The translations under genes and the position numbers were made by a program. Shown piece by piece: positions 1 to 11,448 of a stretch of DNA of 64,000 nucleotides. The notes beneath the pieces are model-generated. The model made no database searches and had not been told where the DNA came from. It saw only the letters and a program-made list of their open reading frames with translations. Source of the DNA: Prosopocoilus inquinatus (lineage: Eukaryota; Arthropoda; Insecta; Coleoptera; Lucanidae). The stretch covers positions 21,229,001 through 21,293,000 of the forward strand of contig CM069877.1 in the NCBI GenBank assembly GCA_036172665.1. Reading direction: 5' to 3'. Numbering within the stretch: the stretch's first letter is position 1; every line of letters starts with the position of its first letter.

Positions 1-59
1 TCCATCCAAACGTCAAATAACATGATAGATGAGTAAGGATCGAGTAGATACATCACAGG

Positions 60-81
60 AACAACGCTAATACGTGTTGTT
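60..81. other. Dyad AACAAC-N10-GTTGTT in the monomer core
   Basis: Positions 60-65 (aacaac) and 76-81 (gttgtt) are perfect reverse complements separated by 10 bases. The same arrangement recurs in most monomers. In the 'aacacg' monomer type the spacer also creates a 10-bp palindrome, aacacgtgtt. In the 'ttatttca' and 'ttatttcg' types the right arm becomes gttatt and the dyad is weakened. It could form a small hairpin or bind a dimeric protein; either role is inference only. Confidence 0.5.
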
Positions 82-96
82 TCGTTTAAAACTATT
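80..96 (+). other. Partial CENP-B-box-like stretch in the monomer
   Basis: The 17 bases beginning tttcgtttaaaac match the mammalian CENP-B box (YTTCGTTGGAARCGGGA) at 11 positions by my hand alignment, including TTCG and the central A. They lack the GGG of the essential CGGG half, so 6 of the 9 core bases match. The stretch recurs in most monomers, with tttcattt and tttcgttc variants. This is too weak to call a binding site. It is recorded because CENP-B-like motifs have been described in satellites of several animal groups. Confidence 0.2.
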
Positions 97-447
97 TCCA
101 GCTTCTGCTGCGTCCGAGAACTTCGTATCTCACATCAGAGTAACTAGAGTCCATCGAAACGCCAAATAACATAGTAGATAAGTAAATATCGATTAGATAC
201 ATCACAGGAACAACGCTAATACGTGTTGTTTCGTTTAAAACTATTTCCAGCTCCTGCTGCGTCCGAAAACTTTGTATCTCACATCAGAGTTACCGGAGTC
301 CATCCAAACGTCAAATAACATGATAGATGAGTAAGGATCGATTAGATACATCACAGGAACAACGCTAATGCGTGTTGTTTCGTTTAAAACTATTTCCAGC
401 TTCCGGTGCGTCCAAAAACTTCGTATCTCACATCAAAGTTACTGGCG

Positions 448-3420
448 TATATCGAAACGCCAAATAACATGATAGATGAGTAAGGATCGATTAGATACAT
501 CACAGGAACAACGCTAATACGTGTTGTTTCGTTTAAAACTATTTCCAGCTTCTGCTGCGTCCGAAAATTTCGTATCTCACATTAGAGTTACTGGAGTCCA
601 TCGAAACGTCAAATAACATGATAGATGAGTAAGGATCGATTAGATACATCACAGGAACAACGCTAATTAGTGTTGTTTCGTTTAAAACTATTTCCAGCTT
701 CCGCTGCGTCCAAAAACTTCGTATCTCACATCAAAGTTACTGGCGTATATCGAAACGCCAAATAACATGATAGATGAGTAAGGATCGATTAGATACATCA
801 CAGGAACAACGCTAATACGTGTTGTTTCGTTTAAAACTATTTCCAGCTCCTGCTGCGTAAAAAACTTCGTATCTCATATCAGAGTTACTAGAGTCCATCG
901 GAACGTCAAATAACATGATAGATGAGTAAGAATCGATTAGATACATCACAGGAACAACGCTAATGCGTGTTGTTTCGTTTAAAACTATTTCCAGCTTCTG
1001 CTTCCTCCGAAAATTTCGTATCTCACATTAGAGTTACTGGAGTCCATCGAAACGTCAAATAACATGATAGATGAGTAAGGATCTATTAGATACATCACAG
1101 GAACAACGCTAATACGTGTTATTTCATTTAAAACTATTTCCAGCTTCAGCTGCGTCCGAGAACTTCGTATCTCACATCAAAGTTACTGGAGTCCATCGAA
1201 ACGCCAAATAACATAGTAGATAAGTAAGGATCGATTAGATACATCACAGGAACAACGCTAATGCGTGTTGTTTCGTTTAAAACTAATTCTAGCTTCAGCT
1301 GCGTCCGAGAACTTCGTATCTCACATCAGAGTTACTGGAGTCCATCCAAACGTCAAATAACATGATAGATGAGTAAGGATCGATTAGATACATCACAGGA
1401 ACAACGCTAATGCGTGTTGTTTCATTTAAAACTATTTCCAGCTCCTGCTGCGTCCAAAAACTTCTTTTCTCACATTAGAGTTACTAGAGTCCATCGAAAC
1501 GTCAAATAACATGATAGATGAGTGAGGATCGATTAGATACATCACAGGAACAACGCTAATACGTGTTGTTTCGTTCAAAACTATTTCCAGCTTCTGCTGC
1601 GTCCGAAAACTTCGTATCTCACATCAGGGTTACTAGAGTCCATCGAAACGTCAAATAACATGATAGATGAGTGAGGATCGACTAGATACATCACAGGAAC
1701 AACGCTGATGCGTGTTGTTTCGTTTAAAACTATTTCCAGCTTCTGCTGCGTCCGAGAACTTCGTATCTCACATCAGAGTAACTAGAGTCCATCGAAACGC
1801 CAAATAACATAGTAGATAAGTAAGGATCGATTAGATACATCACAGGAACAACGCTAATGCGTGTTGTTTCGTTTAAAACTAATTCTAGCTTCAGCTGCGT
1901 CCGAGAACTTCGTATCTCACATCAGAGTTACTGGAGTCCATCCAAACGTCAAATAACATGATAGATGAGTAAGGATCGATTAGATACATCACAGGAACAA
2001 CGCTAATGCGTGTTGTTTCATTTAAAACTATTTCCAGCTCCTGCTGCGTCCAAAAACTTCTTTTCTCACATTAGAGTTACTAGAGTCCATCGAAACGTCA
2101 AATAATATGATAGATGAGTAAGGATCGATTAGATACATCACAGGAACAACGCTAATACGTGTTGTTTCGTTCAAAACTATTTCCAGCTTCTGCTGCGTCC
2201 GAAAACTTCATATCTCACATCAGGGTTACTAGAGTCCATCGAAACGTCAAATAACATGATAGATGAGTGAGGATCGATTAGATACATCACAGGAACAACG
2301 CTAATGCGTGTTGTTTCGTTTAAAACTATTTCCAGCTTCAGCTGCGTCCGAGAACTTCGTATCTCACATCAAAGTTACTGGAGTCCATCGAAACGCCAAA
2401 TAACATAGTAGATAAGTAAGGATCGATTAGATACATCACAGGAACAACGCTAATACGTGTTATTTCGTTTAAAACTATTTCCAGCTCCTGCTGCGTCCAA
2501 AAACTTCGTATGTCACATCAGAGTAACTAGAGTCCATCGAAACGCCAAATAACATGATAGATGAGTAAGGATCGATTAGATACATCACAGGAACAACGCT
2601 AATGCGTGTTGTTTCGTTTAAAACTATTTCCAGCTTCTGCTGCGTCCGAAAATTTCGTATCTCACATTAGAGTTACTGGAGTCCATCGAAACGTCAAATA
2701 ACATGATAGATGAGTAAGGATCGATTAGATACATCACAGGAACAACGCTAATACGTGTTGTTTCGTTTAAAACTATTTCCAGCTCCTGCTGCGTCCAAAA
2801 ACTTCTTTTCTCACATTAGAGTTACTAGAGTCCATCGAAACGCCAAATAACATAGTAGATAAGTAAGGATCGATTAGATACATCACAGGAACACCGCTAA
2901 TACGTGTTGTTTCGTTTAAAACTATTTCCAGCTCCTGCTGCGTCCAAAAACTTCTTTTCTCACATTAGAGTTACTAGAGTCCATCGAAACGCCAAATAAC
3001 ATAGTAGATAAGTAAGGATCGATTAGATACATCACAGGAACAACGCTAATACGTGTTGTTTCGTTTAAAACTATTTCCAGCTCCTGCTGCGTCCAAAAAC
3101 TTCGTATGTCACATCAGAGTAACTAGAGTACATCGAAACGCCAAATGACATGATAGATGAGTAAGGATCGATTAGATACATCACAGGAACAACGCTAACA
3201 CGTGTTGTTTCGTTCAAAACTATTTCCAGCTTCTGCTGCGTCCGAAAACATTGTATCTCACATCAGAGTTTCCGGAGTCCATCCAAACGTCAAATAACAT
3301 GATAGATGAGTAAGGATCGAGTAGATACATCACAGGAACAACGCTAATACGTGTTGTTTCGTTTAAAACTATTTCCAGCTCCTGCTGCGTCCAAAAACTT
3401 CGTATCTCACATCAGAGTTA
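448..3420 (+). repeat. Block related to 9,088-11,440 and 14,748-17,257
   Basis: This stretch carries the same order of rare labels as two later stretches: tatatcg at 448, attagtg at 666, a one-bp-short monomer at 859, gcttcctccg near 1,000, and the cattg plus tttccgg labels near 3,249. The attagtg label recurs at 9,306 and 14,966, an offset of 8,640 bp and then 5,660 bp. The first copy has a 4-monomer duplication that the others lack. It therefore looks like a third, older member of the family that was duplicated at 5,640-17,257. Confidence 0.7.
1190..2334 (+). repeat. Local 4-monomer (596-bp) tandem duplication
   Basis: The rare variant 'taattctagc' occurs at 1,284 and 1,880, exactly 4 x 149 bp apart. 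The flanking order of monomer types is the same in both copies (catagtag type, tccatcc type with tttcattt, ttctttt type, caggg type). Copy 1 is about 1,190-1,738 and copy 2 about 1,786-2,334. They differ by a few substitutions, such as gtgagg/gtaagg, cttcgtat/cttcatat and gctgatgcg/gctaatgcg. The related blocks at about 9,830-10,430 and 15,480-16,240 help to show what the original order was. Confidence 0.75.
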
Positions 3421-5639
3421 CTAGAGTCCATCGAAACGTCAAATAACATGATAGATCAATAAGGATCGATTAGATACATCACAGGAACAACGCTAATGCG
3501 TGTTGTTTCATTTAAAACTATTTCCAGCTTCTGCTGCGTCCGAGAACTTCGTATCTCACATCAGAGTAACTAGAGTCCATCGAAACGCCAAATAACATAG
3601 TAGATAAGTAAATATCGATTAGATACATCACAGGAATAACGCCAATACGTGTTGTTTCGTTCAAAACTATTTCCAGCTTCTGCTGCGTCCGAAAACTTCG
3701 TATCTCACATCAGAGTTACTAGAGTCCATCGAAACGTCAAATAACATGATAGATGAGTGAGGATCGATTAGATACATCACAGGAACAACGCTAATGCGTG
3801 TTGTTTCGTTTAAAACTATTTCCAGCTCCTGCTGCGTCCAAAAACTTCTTTTCTCGCATCAGAGTTACTAGAGTCCATCGAAACGTCAAATAACATGATA
3901 GATGAGTAAGGATCGATTAGACACATCACAGGAACAACGCTAATACGTGTTATTTCATTTAAAACTATTTCCAGCTTCAGCTGCGTCCGAGAACTTCGTA
4001 TCTCACATCAAAGTTACTGGAGTCAATCGAAACGCCAAATAACATAGTAGATAAGTAAGGATCGATTAGATACATCACAGGAACAACGCTAATACGTGTT
4101 ATTTCGTTTAAAACTATTTCCAGCTCCTGCTGCGTCCAAAAACTTCGTATGTCACATCAGAGTAACTAGAGTCCATCGAAACGCCAAATAACATGATAGA
4201 TGAGTAAGGATCGATTAGATACATCACAGGAACAACGCTAATGCGTGTTGTTTCGTTTAAAACTATTTCCAGCTTCTGCTGCGTCCGAGAACTTCGTATC
4301 TCACATCAAAGTTACTGGCGTTCATCGAAACGCCAAATAACATGATAGATGAGTAAGGATCGATTAGATACATCACAGGAACAACGCTAATGCGTGTTGT
4401 TTCATTTAAAACTATTTCCAGCTCCTGCTGCGTCCAAAAACTTCTTTTCTCACATTAGAGTTACTAGAGTCCATCGAAACGTCAAATAATATGATAGATG
4501 AGTAAGGATCGATTAGATACATCACAGGAACAACGCTAATACGTGTTATTTCATTTAAAACTATTTCCAGCTTCAGCTGCCTCCGAGAACTTCGTATCTC
4601 ACATCAAAGTTACTGGCGTCCATCGAAACGCCAAATAACATGATAGATGCGTAATGATCGATTAGATACATCACAGGAACAACGCTAATACGTGTTGTTA
4701 CGTTTAAAACTATTTCCAGCTCCTGCTGCGTCCAGAAACTTCTTTTCTCACATTAGAGTTACTAGAGTCCATCGAAACGCCAAATAACATAATAGATAAG
4801 TAAGGATCGATTAGATACATCACAGGAACAACGCTAATGCGTGTTGTTTCGTTTAAAACTAATTCTAGCTTCAGCTGCGTCCGAGAACTTCGTATCTCAC
4901 ATCAGAGTTACTGGAGTCCATCCAAACGTCAAATAACATGATAGATGAGTAAGGATCGATTAGATACATCACAGGAACAACGCTAATACGTGTTGTTTCG
5001 TTTAAAACTATTTCCAGCTCCTGCTGCGTCCAAAAACTTCTTTTCTCACATTAGAGTTACTAGAGTCCATCGAAACGTCAAATAACATGATAGATGAGTG
5101 AGGATCGATTAGATACATCACAGGAACAACGCTAATGCGTGTTGTTTCGTTTAAAACTATTTCCAGCTCCTGCTGCGTCCAAAAACTTCTTTTCTCACAT
5201 CAGAGTTACTAGAGTCCATCGAAACGTCAAATAACATGATAGATGAGTAAGGATCGATTAGATACATCACAGGAACAACGCTAATACGTGTTATTTCATT
5301 TAAAACTATTTCCAGCTTCAGCTGCGTCCGAGAACTTCGTATCTCACATCAAAGTTACTGGAGTCCATCGAAACGCCAAATAACATAGTAGATAAGTAAG
5401 GATCGATTAGATACATCACAGGAACAACGCTAATACGTGTTATTTCGTTTAAAACTATTTCCAGCTCCTGCTGCGTCCAAAAACTTCGTATGTCACATCA
5501 GAGTAACTAGAGTCCATCGAAACGCCAAATAACATGATAGATGAGTAAGGATCGATTAGATACATCACAGGAACAACGCTAATGCGTGTTGTTTCGTTTA
5601 AAACTATTTCCAGCTTCTGCTGCGTCCGAAAATTTCGTA

Positions 5640-8600
5640 TCTCACATTAGAGTTACTGGAGTCCATCGAAACGTCAAATAATATGATAGATGAGTAAGGA
5701 TCGATTAGATACATCACAGGAACAACGCTAATACGTGTTATTTCATTTAAAACTATTTCCAGCTTCAGCTGCCTCCGAGAACTTCGTATCTCACATCAAA
5801 GTTACTGGCGTCCATCAAAACGCCAAATAACATGATAGATGCGTAATGATCGATTAGATACATCACAGGAACAACGCTAATACGTGTTGTTACGTTTAAA
5901 ACTATTTCCAGCTCCTGCTGCGTCCAAAAACTTCTTTTCTCACATTAGAGTTACTAGAGTCCATCGAAACGCCAAATAACATAATAGATAAGTAAGGATC
6001 GATTAGATACATCACAGGAACAACGCTAATACGTGTTGTTTCGTTCAAAACTATTTCCAGTTTCTGCTGCGTTCGAGAACTTTGTATCTCACATCAGAGT
6101 TACTGGAGTCCATCCAAACGTCAAATAACATGATAGATGAGTAAGAATCGATTAGATACATCACATGAAAAACGCTAATACGTGTTGCTTCGTTTAAAAC
6201 TATTTCCAGCTCCTGCAGCGTCCAAAAACTTCGTATGTCACATCAGAGTAACTAGAGTCCATCGAAACGCCAAATAACATGATAGATGAGTAAGGATCGA
6301 TTAGATACATCATAGGAACAACGCTAATACGTGTTATTTCATTTAAAACTATTTCCAGCTTCAGCTGCGTCCGAGAACTTCGTATCTCACATCAGAGTAA
6401 CTAGAGTTCATCGAAACGCCAAATAACATGATAGATAAATAAGGATCGATTAGATGCATCACAGGAACAACGCTAATGCGTATTGTTTCGTTTAAAACTA
6501 TTTCCAGCTTCTGCTTCGTCCGAAAATTTCGTATCTCACATCAGAGTTACTGGAGTCCATCGAAACGTCAAATAACATGATAGATGAGTAAGGATCGATT
6601 AGATACATCATAGGAACAACGCTAATACGTGTTATTTCATTTAAAACTATTTCCAGCTTCAGCTGCGTCCGAGAACTTCGTATCTCACATCAGAGTAACT
6701 AGAGTTCATCGAAACGCCAAATAACATGATAGATAAATAAGGATCGATTAGATGCATCACAGGAACAACGCTAATACGTGTTGTTTCGTTTAAAACTATT
6801 TCCAGCTTCTGCTGCGTCCGAAAATTTTGTATCTCACATCAGAGTTACTGGAGTCCATCGAAACGTCAAATAATATGATAGATGAGTAAGGATCGATTAG
6901 ATACATCACAGGAACAACGCTAATACGTGTTATTTCATTTAAAACTATTTCCAGCTTCAGCTGCCTCCGAGAACTTCGTATCTCACATCAAAGTTACTGG
7001 CGTCCATCAAAACGCCAAATAACATGATAGATGCGTAATGATCGATTAGATACATCACAGGAACAACGCTTATACGTGTTGTTACGTTTAAAACTATTTC
7101 CAGCTCCTGCTGCGTCCAAAAACTTCTTTTCTCACATTAGAGTTACTAGAGTCCATCGAAACGCCAAATAACATAATAGATAAGTAAGGATCGATTAGAT
7201 ACATCACAGGAACAACGCTAATGCGTGTTGTTTCGTTTAAAACTAATTCTAGCTTCAGCTGCGTCCGAGAACTTCGTATCTCACATCAGAGTTACTGGAG
7301 TCCATCCAAACGTCAAATAACATGATAGATGAGTAAGGATCGATTAGATACATCACAGGAACAACGCTAATACGTGTTGTTTCGTTTAAAACTATTTCCA
7401 GCTCCTGCTGCGTCCAAAAACTTCTTTTCTCACATTAGAGTTACTAGAGTCCATCGAAACGTCAAATAACATGATAGATGAGTGAGGATCGATTAGATAC
7501 ATCACAGGAACAACGCTAATACGTGTTGTTTCGTTCAAAACTATTTCCAGCTTCTGCTGCGTTCGAAAACTTCGTATCTCACATCAGGGTTACTAGAGTC
7601 CATCGAAACGTCAAGTAACATGATAGATGAGTGAGGATCGATTAGATACATCACAGGAACAACGCTAATGCGTGTTGTTTCGTTTAAAACTATTTCCAGC
7701 TCCTGCTGCGTCCAAAAACTTCTTTTCTCACATCAGAGTTACTAGAGTCCATCGAAACGTCAAATAACATGATAGATGAGTAAGGATCGATTAGATACAT
7801 CACAGGAACAACGCTAATACGTGTTATTTCATTTAAAACTATTTCCAGCTTCAGCTGCGTCCGAGAACTTCGTATCTCACATCAAAGTTACTGGAGTCCA
7901 TCGAAACGCCAAATAACATAGTAGATAAGTAAGGATCGATTAGATACATCACAGGAACAACGCTAATACGTGTTATTTCGTTTAAAACTATTTCCAGCTC
8001 CTGCTGCGTAAAAAACTTCGTATCTCACATCAGAGTTACTAGAGTCCATCGAAACGTCAAATAACATGACAGATGAGTAAGGATCGATTAGATACATCAC
8101 AGGAACAACGCTAATGCGTGTTGTTTCGTTTAAAAGTATTTCCAGCTCCTGCTGCGTCCGAAAATTTCTTTTCTCACATCAGAGTTACTAGAGTCCGTCG
8201 AAACGTCAAATAACATGACAGATGAGTAAGGATCGATTAGATACAACACAGGAACAACGCTAATGCGTGATGTTTCATTTAAAACTATTTCCAGCTTCTG
8301 CTGCGTCCGAGAACTTCGTATCTCACATCAGAGTAACTAGAGTCCATCGAAACGCCAACTAACATGAAAGATGAGTGAGGATCGATTAGATACATCACAG
8401 GAACAACGCTAACACGTGTTGTTTCGTTCAAAACTATTTCCAGCTTCTGCTGCGTCCGAGAACTTCGTATCTCACATCAGAGTAACTAGAGTCAATCGAA
8501 ACGCCAAATAACATGAAAGATGAGTGAGGATCGATTAGATACATCACAGGAACAACGCTAACACGTGTTGTTTCGTTCAAAACTATTTCCAGCTTCTGCT

Positions 8601-11448
8601 GCGTCCGAAAATTTCGTATCTCACATTAGAGTTACTGGAGTCCATCGAAACGTCAAATAACATGATAGATGAGTAAGGATCGAGTAGATACATCACAGGA
8701 ACAACGCTAATACGTGTTGTTTCGTTTAAAACTATTTCCAGCTCCTGCTGCGTCCAAAAACTTCGTATCTCACATCAGAGTTACTAGAGTCCATCGAAAC
8801 GTCAAATAACATGATAGATCAATAAGGATCGATTAGATACATCACAGGAACAACGCTAATGCGTGTTGTTTCATTTAAAACTATTTCCAGCTTCTGCTGC
8901 GTCCGAGAACTTCGTATCTCACATCAGAGTAACTAGAGTCCATCGAAACGCCAAATAACATAGTAGATAAGTAAATATCGATTAGATACATCACAGGAAC
9001 AACGCTAATACGTGTTGTTTCGTTTAAAACTATTTCCAGCTTCCGCTGCGTCCAAAAACTTCGTATCTCACATCAAAGTTACTGGCTTATATCGAAACGC
9101 CAAATAACATGATAGATGAGTAAGGATCGATTAGATACATCACAGGAACAACGCTAATACGTGTTGTTTCGTTTAAAACTATTTCCAGCTTCTGCTGCGT
9201 CCGAAAATTTCGTATCTCACATTAGAGTTACTGGAGTCCATCGAAACGTCAAATAACATGATAGATGAGTAAGGATCGATTAGATACATCACAGGAACAA
9301 CGCTAATTAGTGTTGTTTCGTTTAAAACTATTTCCAGCTTCCGCTGCGTCCAAAAACTTCGTATCTCACATCAAAGTTACTGGCGTATATCGAAACGCCA
9401 AATAACATGATAGATGAGTAAGGATCGATTAGATACATCACAGGAACAACGCTAATACGTGTTGTTTCGTTTAAAACTATTTCCAGCTCCTGCTGCGTAA
9501 AAAACTTCGTATCTCATATCAGAGTTACTAGAGTCCATCGGAACGTCAAATAACATGATAGATGAGTAAGAATCGATTAGATACATCACAGGAACAACGC
9601 TAATGCGTGTTGTTTCGTTTAAAACTATTTCCAGCTTCTGCTTCCTCCGAAAATTTCGTATCTCACATTAGAGTTACTGGAGTCCATCGAAACGTCAAAT
9701 AACATGATAGATGAGTAAGGATCTATTAGATACATCACAGGAACAACGCTAATACGTGTTATTTCATTTAAAACTATTTCCAGCTTCAGCTGCGTCCGAG
9801 AACTTCGTATCTCACATCAGAGTTACTGGAGTCCATCCAAACGTCAAATAACATGATAGATGAGTAAGGATCGATTAGATACATCACAGGAACAACGCTA
9901 ATGCGTGCTGTTTCATTTAAAACTATTTCCAGCTCCTGCTGCGTCCAAAAACTTCTTTTCTCACATTAGAGTTACTAGAGCCCATCGAAACGTCAAATAA
10001 CATGATAGATGAGTGAGGATCGATTAGATACATCACAGGAACAACGCTAATACGTGTTGTTTCGTTCAAAACTATTTCCAGCTTCTGCTGCGTCCGAAAA
10101 CTTCGTATCTCACATCAGGGTTACTAGAGTCCATCGAAACGTCAAATAACATGATAGATGAGTGAGGATCGACTAGATACATCACAGGAACAACGCTAAT
10201 GCGTGTTGTTTCGTTTAAAACTATTTCCAGCTTCTGCTGCGTCCGAGAACTTCGTATCTCACATCAGAGTAACTAGAGTCCATCGAAACGCCAAATAACA
10301 TAGTAGATAAGTAAGGATCGATTAGATACATCACAGGAACAACGCTAATGCGTGTTGTTTCGTTTAAAACTAATTCTAGCTTCAGCTGCGTCCGAGAACT
10401 TCGTATCTCACATCAGAGTTACTGGAGTCCATCCAAACGTCAAATAACATGATAGATGAGTAAGGATCGATTAGATACATCACAGGAACAACGCTAATAC
10501 GTGTTGTTTCGTTTAAAACTATTTCCAGCTCCTGCTGCGTCCAAAAACTTCGTATGACACATCAGAGTAACTAGAGTCCATCGAAACGCCAAATAACATG
10601 ATAGATGAGTAAGGATCGATTAGATACATCACAGGAACAACGCTAATGCGTGTTGTTTCGTTTAAAACTATTTCCAGCTTCTGCTGCGTCCGAAAATTTC
10701 GTATCTCACATTAGAGTTACTGGAGTCCATCGAAACGTCAAATAACATGATAGATGAGTAAGGATCGATTAGATACATCACAGGAACAACGCTAATACGT
10801 GTTGTTTCGTTTAAAACTATTTCCAGCTCCTGCTGCGTCCAAAAACTTCTTTTCTCACATTAGAGTTGCTAGAGTCCATCGAAACGCCAAATAACATAGT
10901 AGATAAGTAAGGATCGATTAGATACATCACAGGAACAACGCTAATACGTGTTGTTTCGTTTAAAACTATTTCCAGCTCCTGCTGCGTCCAAAAACTTCTT
11001 TTCTCACATTAGAGTTACTAGAGTCCATCGAAACGCCAAATAACATAGTAGATAAGTAAGGATCGATTAGATACATCACAGGAACAACGCTAATACGTGT
11101 TGTTTCGTTTAAAACTATTTCCAGCTCCTGCTGCGTCCAAAAACTTCGTATGTCACATCAGAGTAACTAGAGTACATCGAAACGCCAAATAACATGATAG
11201 ATGAGTAAGGATCGATTAGATACATCACAGGAACAACGCTAACACGTGTTGTTTCGTTCAAAACTATTTCCAGCTTCTGCTGCGTCCGAAAACATTGTAT
11301 CTCACATCAGAGTTTCCGGAGTCCATCCAAACGTCAAATAACATGATAGATGAGTAAGGATCGAGTAGATACATCACAGGAACAACGCTAATACGTGTTG
11401 TTTCGTTTAAAACTATTTCCAGCTCCTGCTGCGTCCAAAAACTTCGTA
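5640..11448 (+). repeat. Copy A of a 5.81-kb (39-monomer) tandem duplication
   Basis: Rare labels recur 5,809 bp later (39 x 149 minus two one-bp deletions): tccatcaaaa at 5,811 and 11,620, catgaaaaacgc at 6,165 and 11,974, tgcgtgctg at 9,902 and 15,711, gtatgacac at 10,552 and 16,361. Between about 6,450 and 9,790 the offset is 5,660 bp, one monomer less, because copy B lost one unit near its start and copy A lost a different unit later. Boundaries are good to about 15 bp. Shared base 'ttcgtatctcacat' sequences sit at the junction. Confidence 0.85.

Larger units (their letters stand above)
1..149 (+). repeat. Representative 149-bp satellite monomer
   Basis: First complete unit, given as a phase reference for the array. 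In order it holds a head (1-43, with type labels at positions 7, 12, 23-25 and 31-39), a low-variation core (about 44-70, containing gatacatcacagg and aacaacgct), a middle label (68-90, aatacg/aatgcg/aacacg followed by ttgtttcg or ttatttca), a tttaaaactatttcc stretch (86-99) and the most variable tail (100-149, gctcctgct/gcttctgct/gcttcagct/gcttccgct, then cttcgtat or cttctttt). This copy is of the tccatcc, gagtagatac, aatacg, gcttctgct, ccgagaac type. 149 bp is not a multiple of three, so reading frame drifts from unit to unit, which is one reason the array carries almost no long ORFs. Confidence 0.95.

Noticed and set aside
80..96. True CENP-B box
   Set aside because: The required CGGG half is absent (6 of 9 core bases match), so I list it only as a weak resemblance.
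86..99. TATA-like promoter in tttaaaactatttcc
   Set aside because: An A/T-rich stretch recurring in all 429 monomers is expected by composition. Nothing downstream is a gene, so no promoter can be supported.
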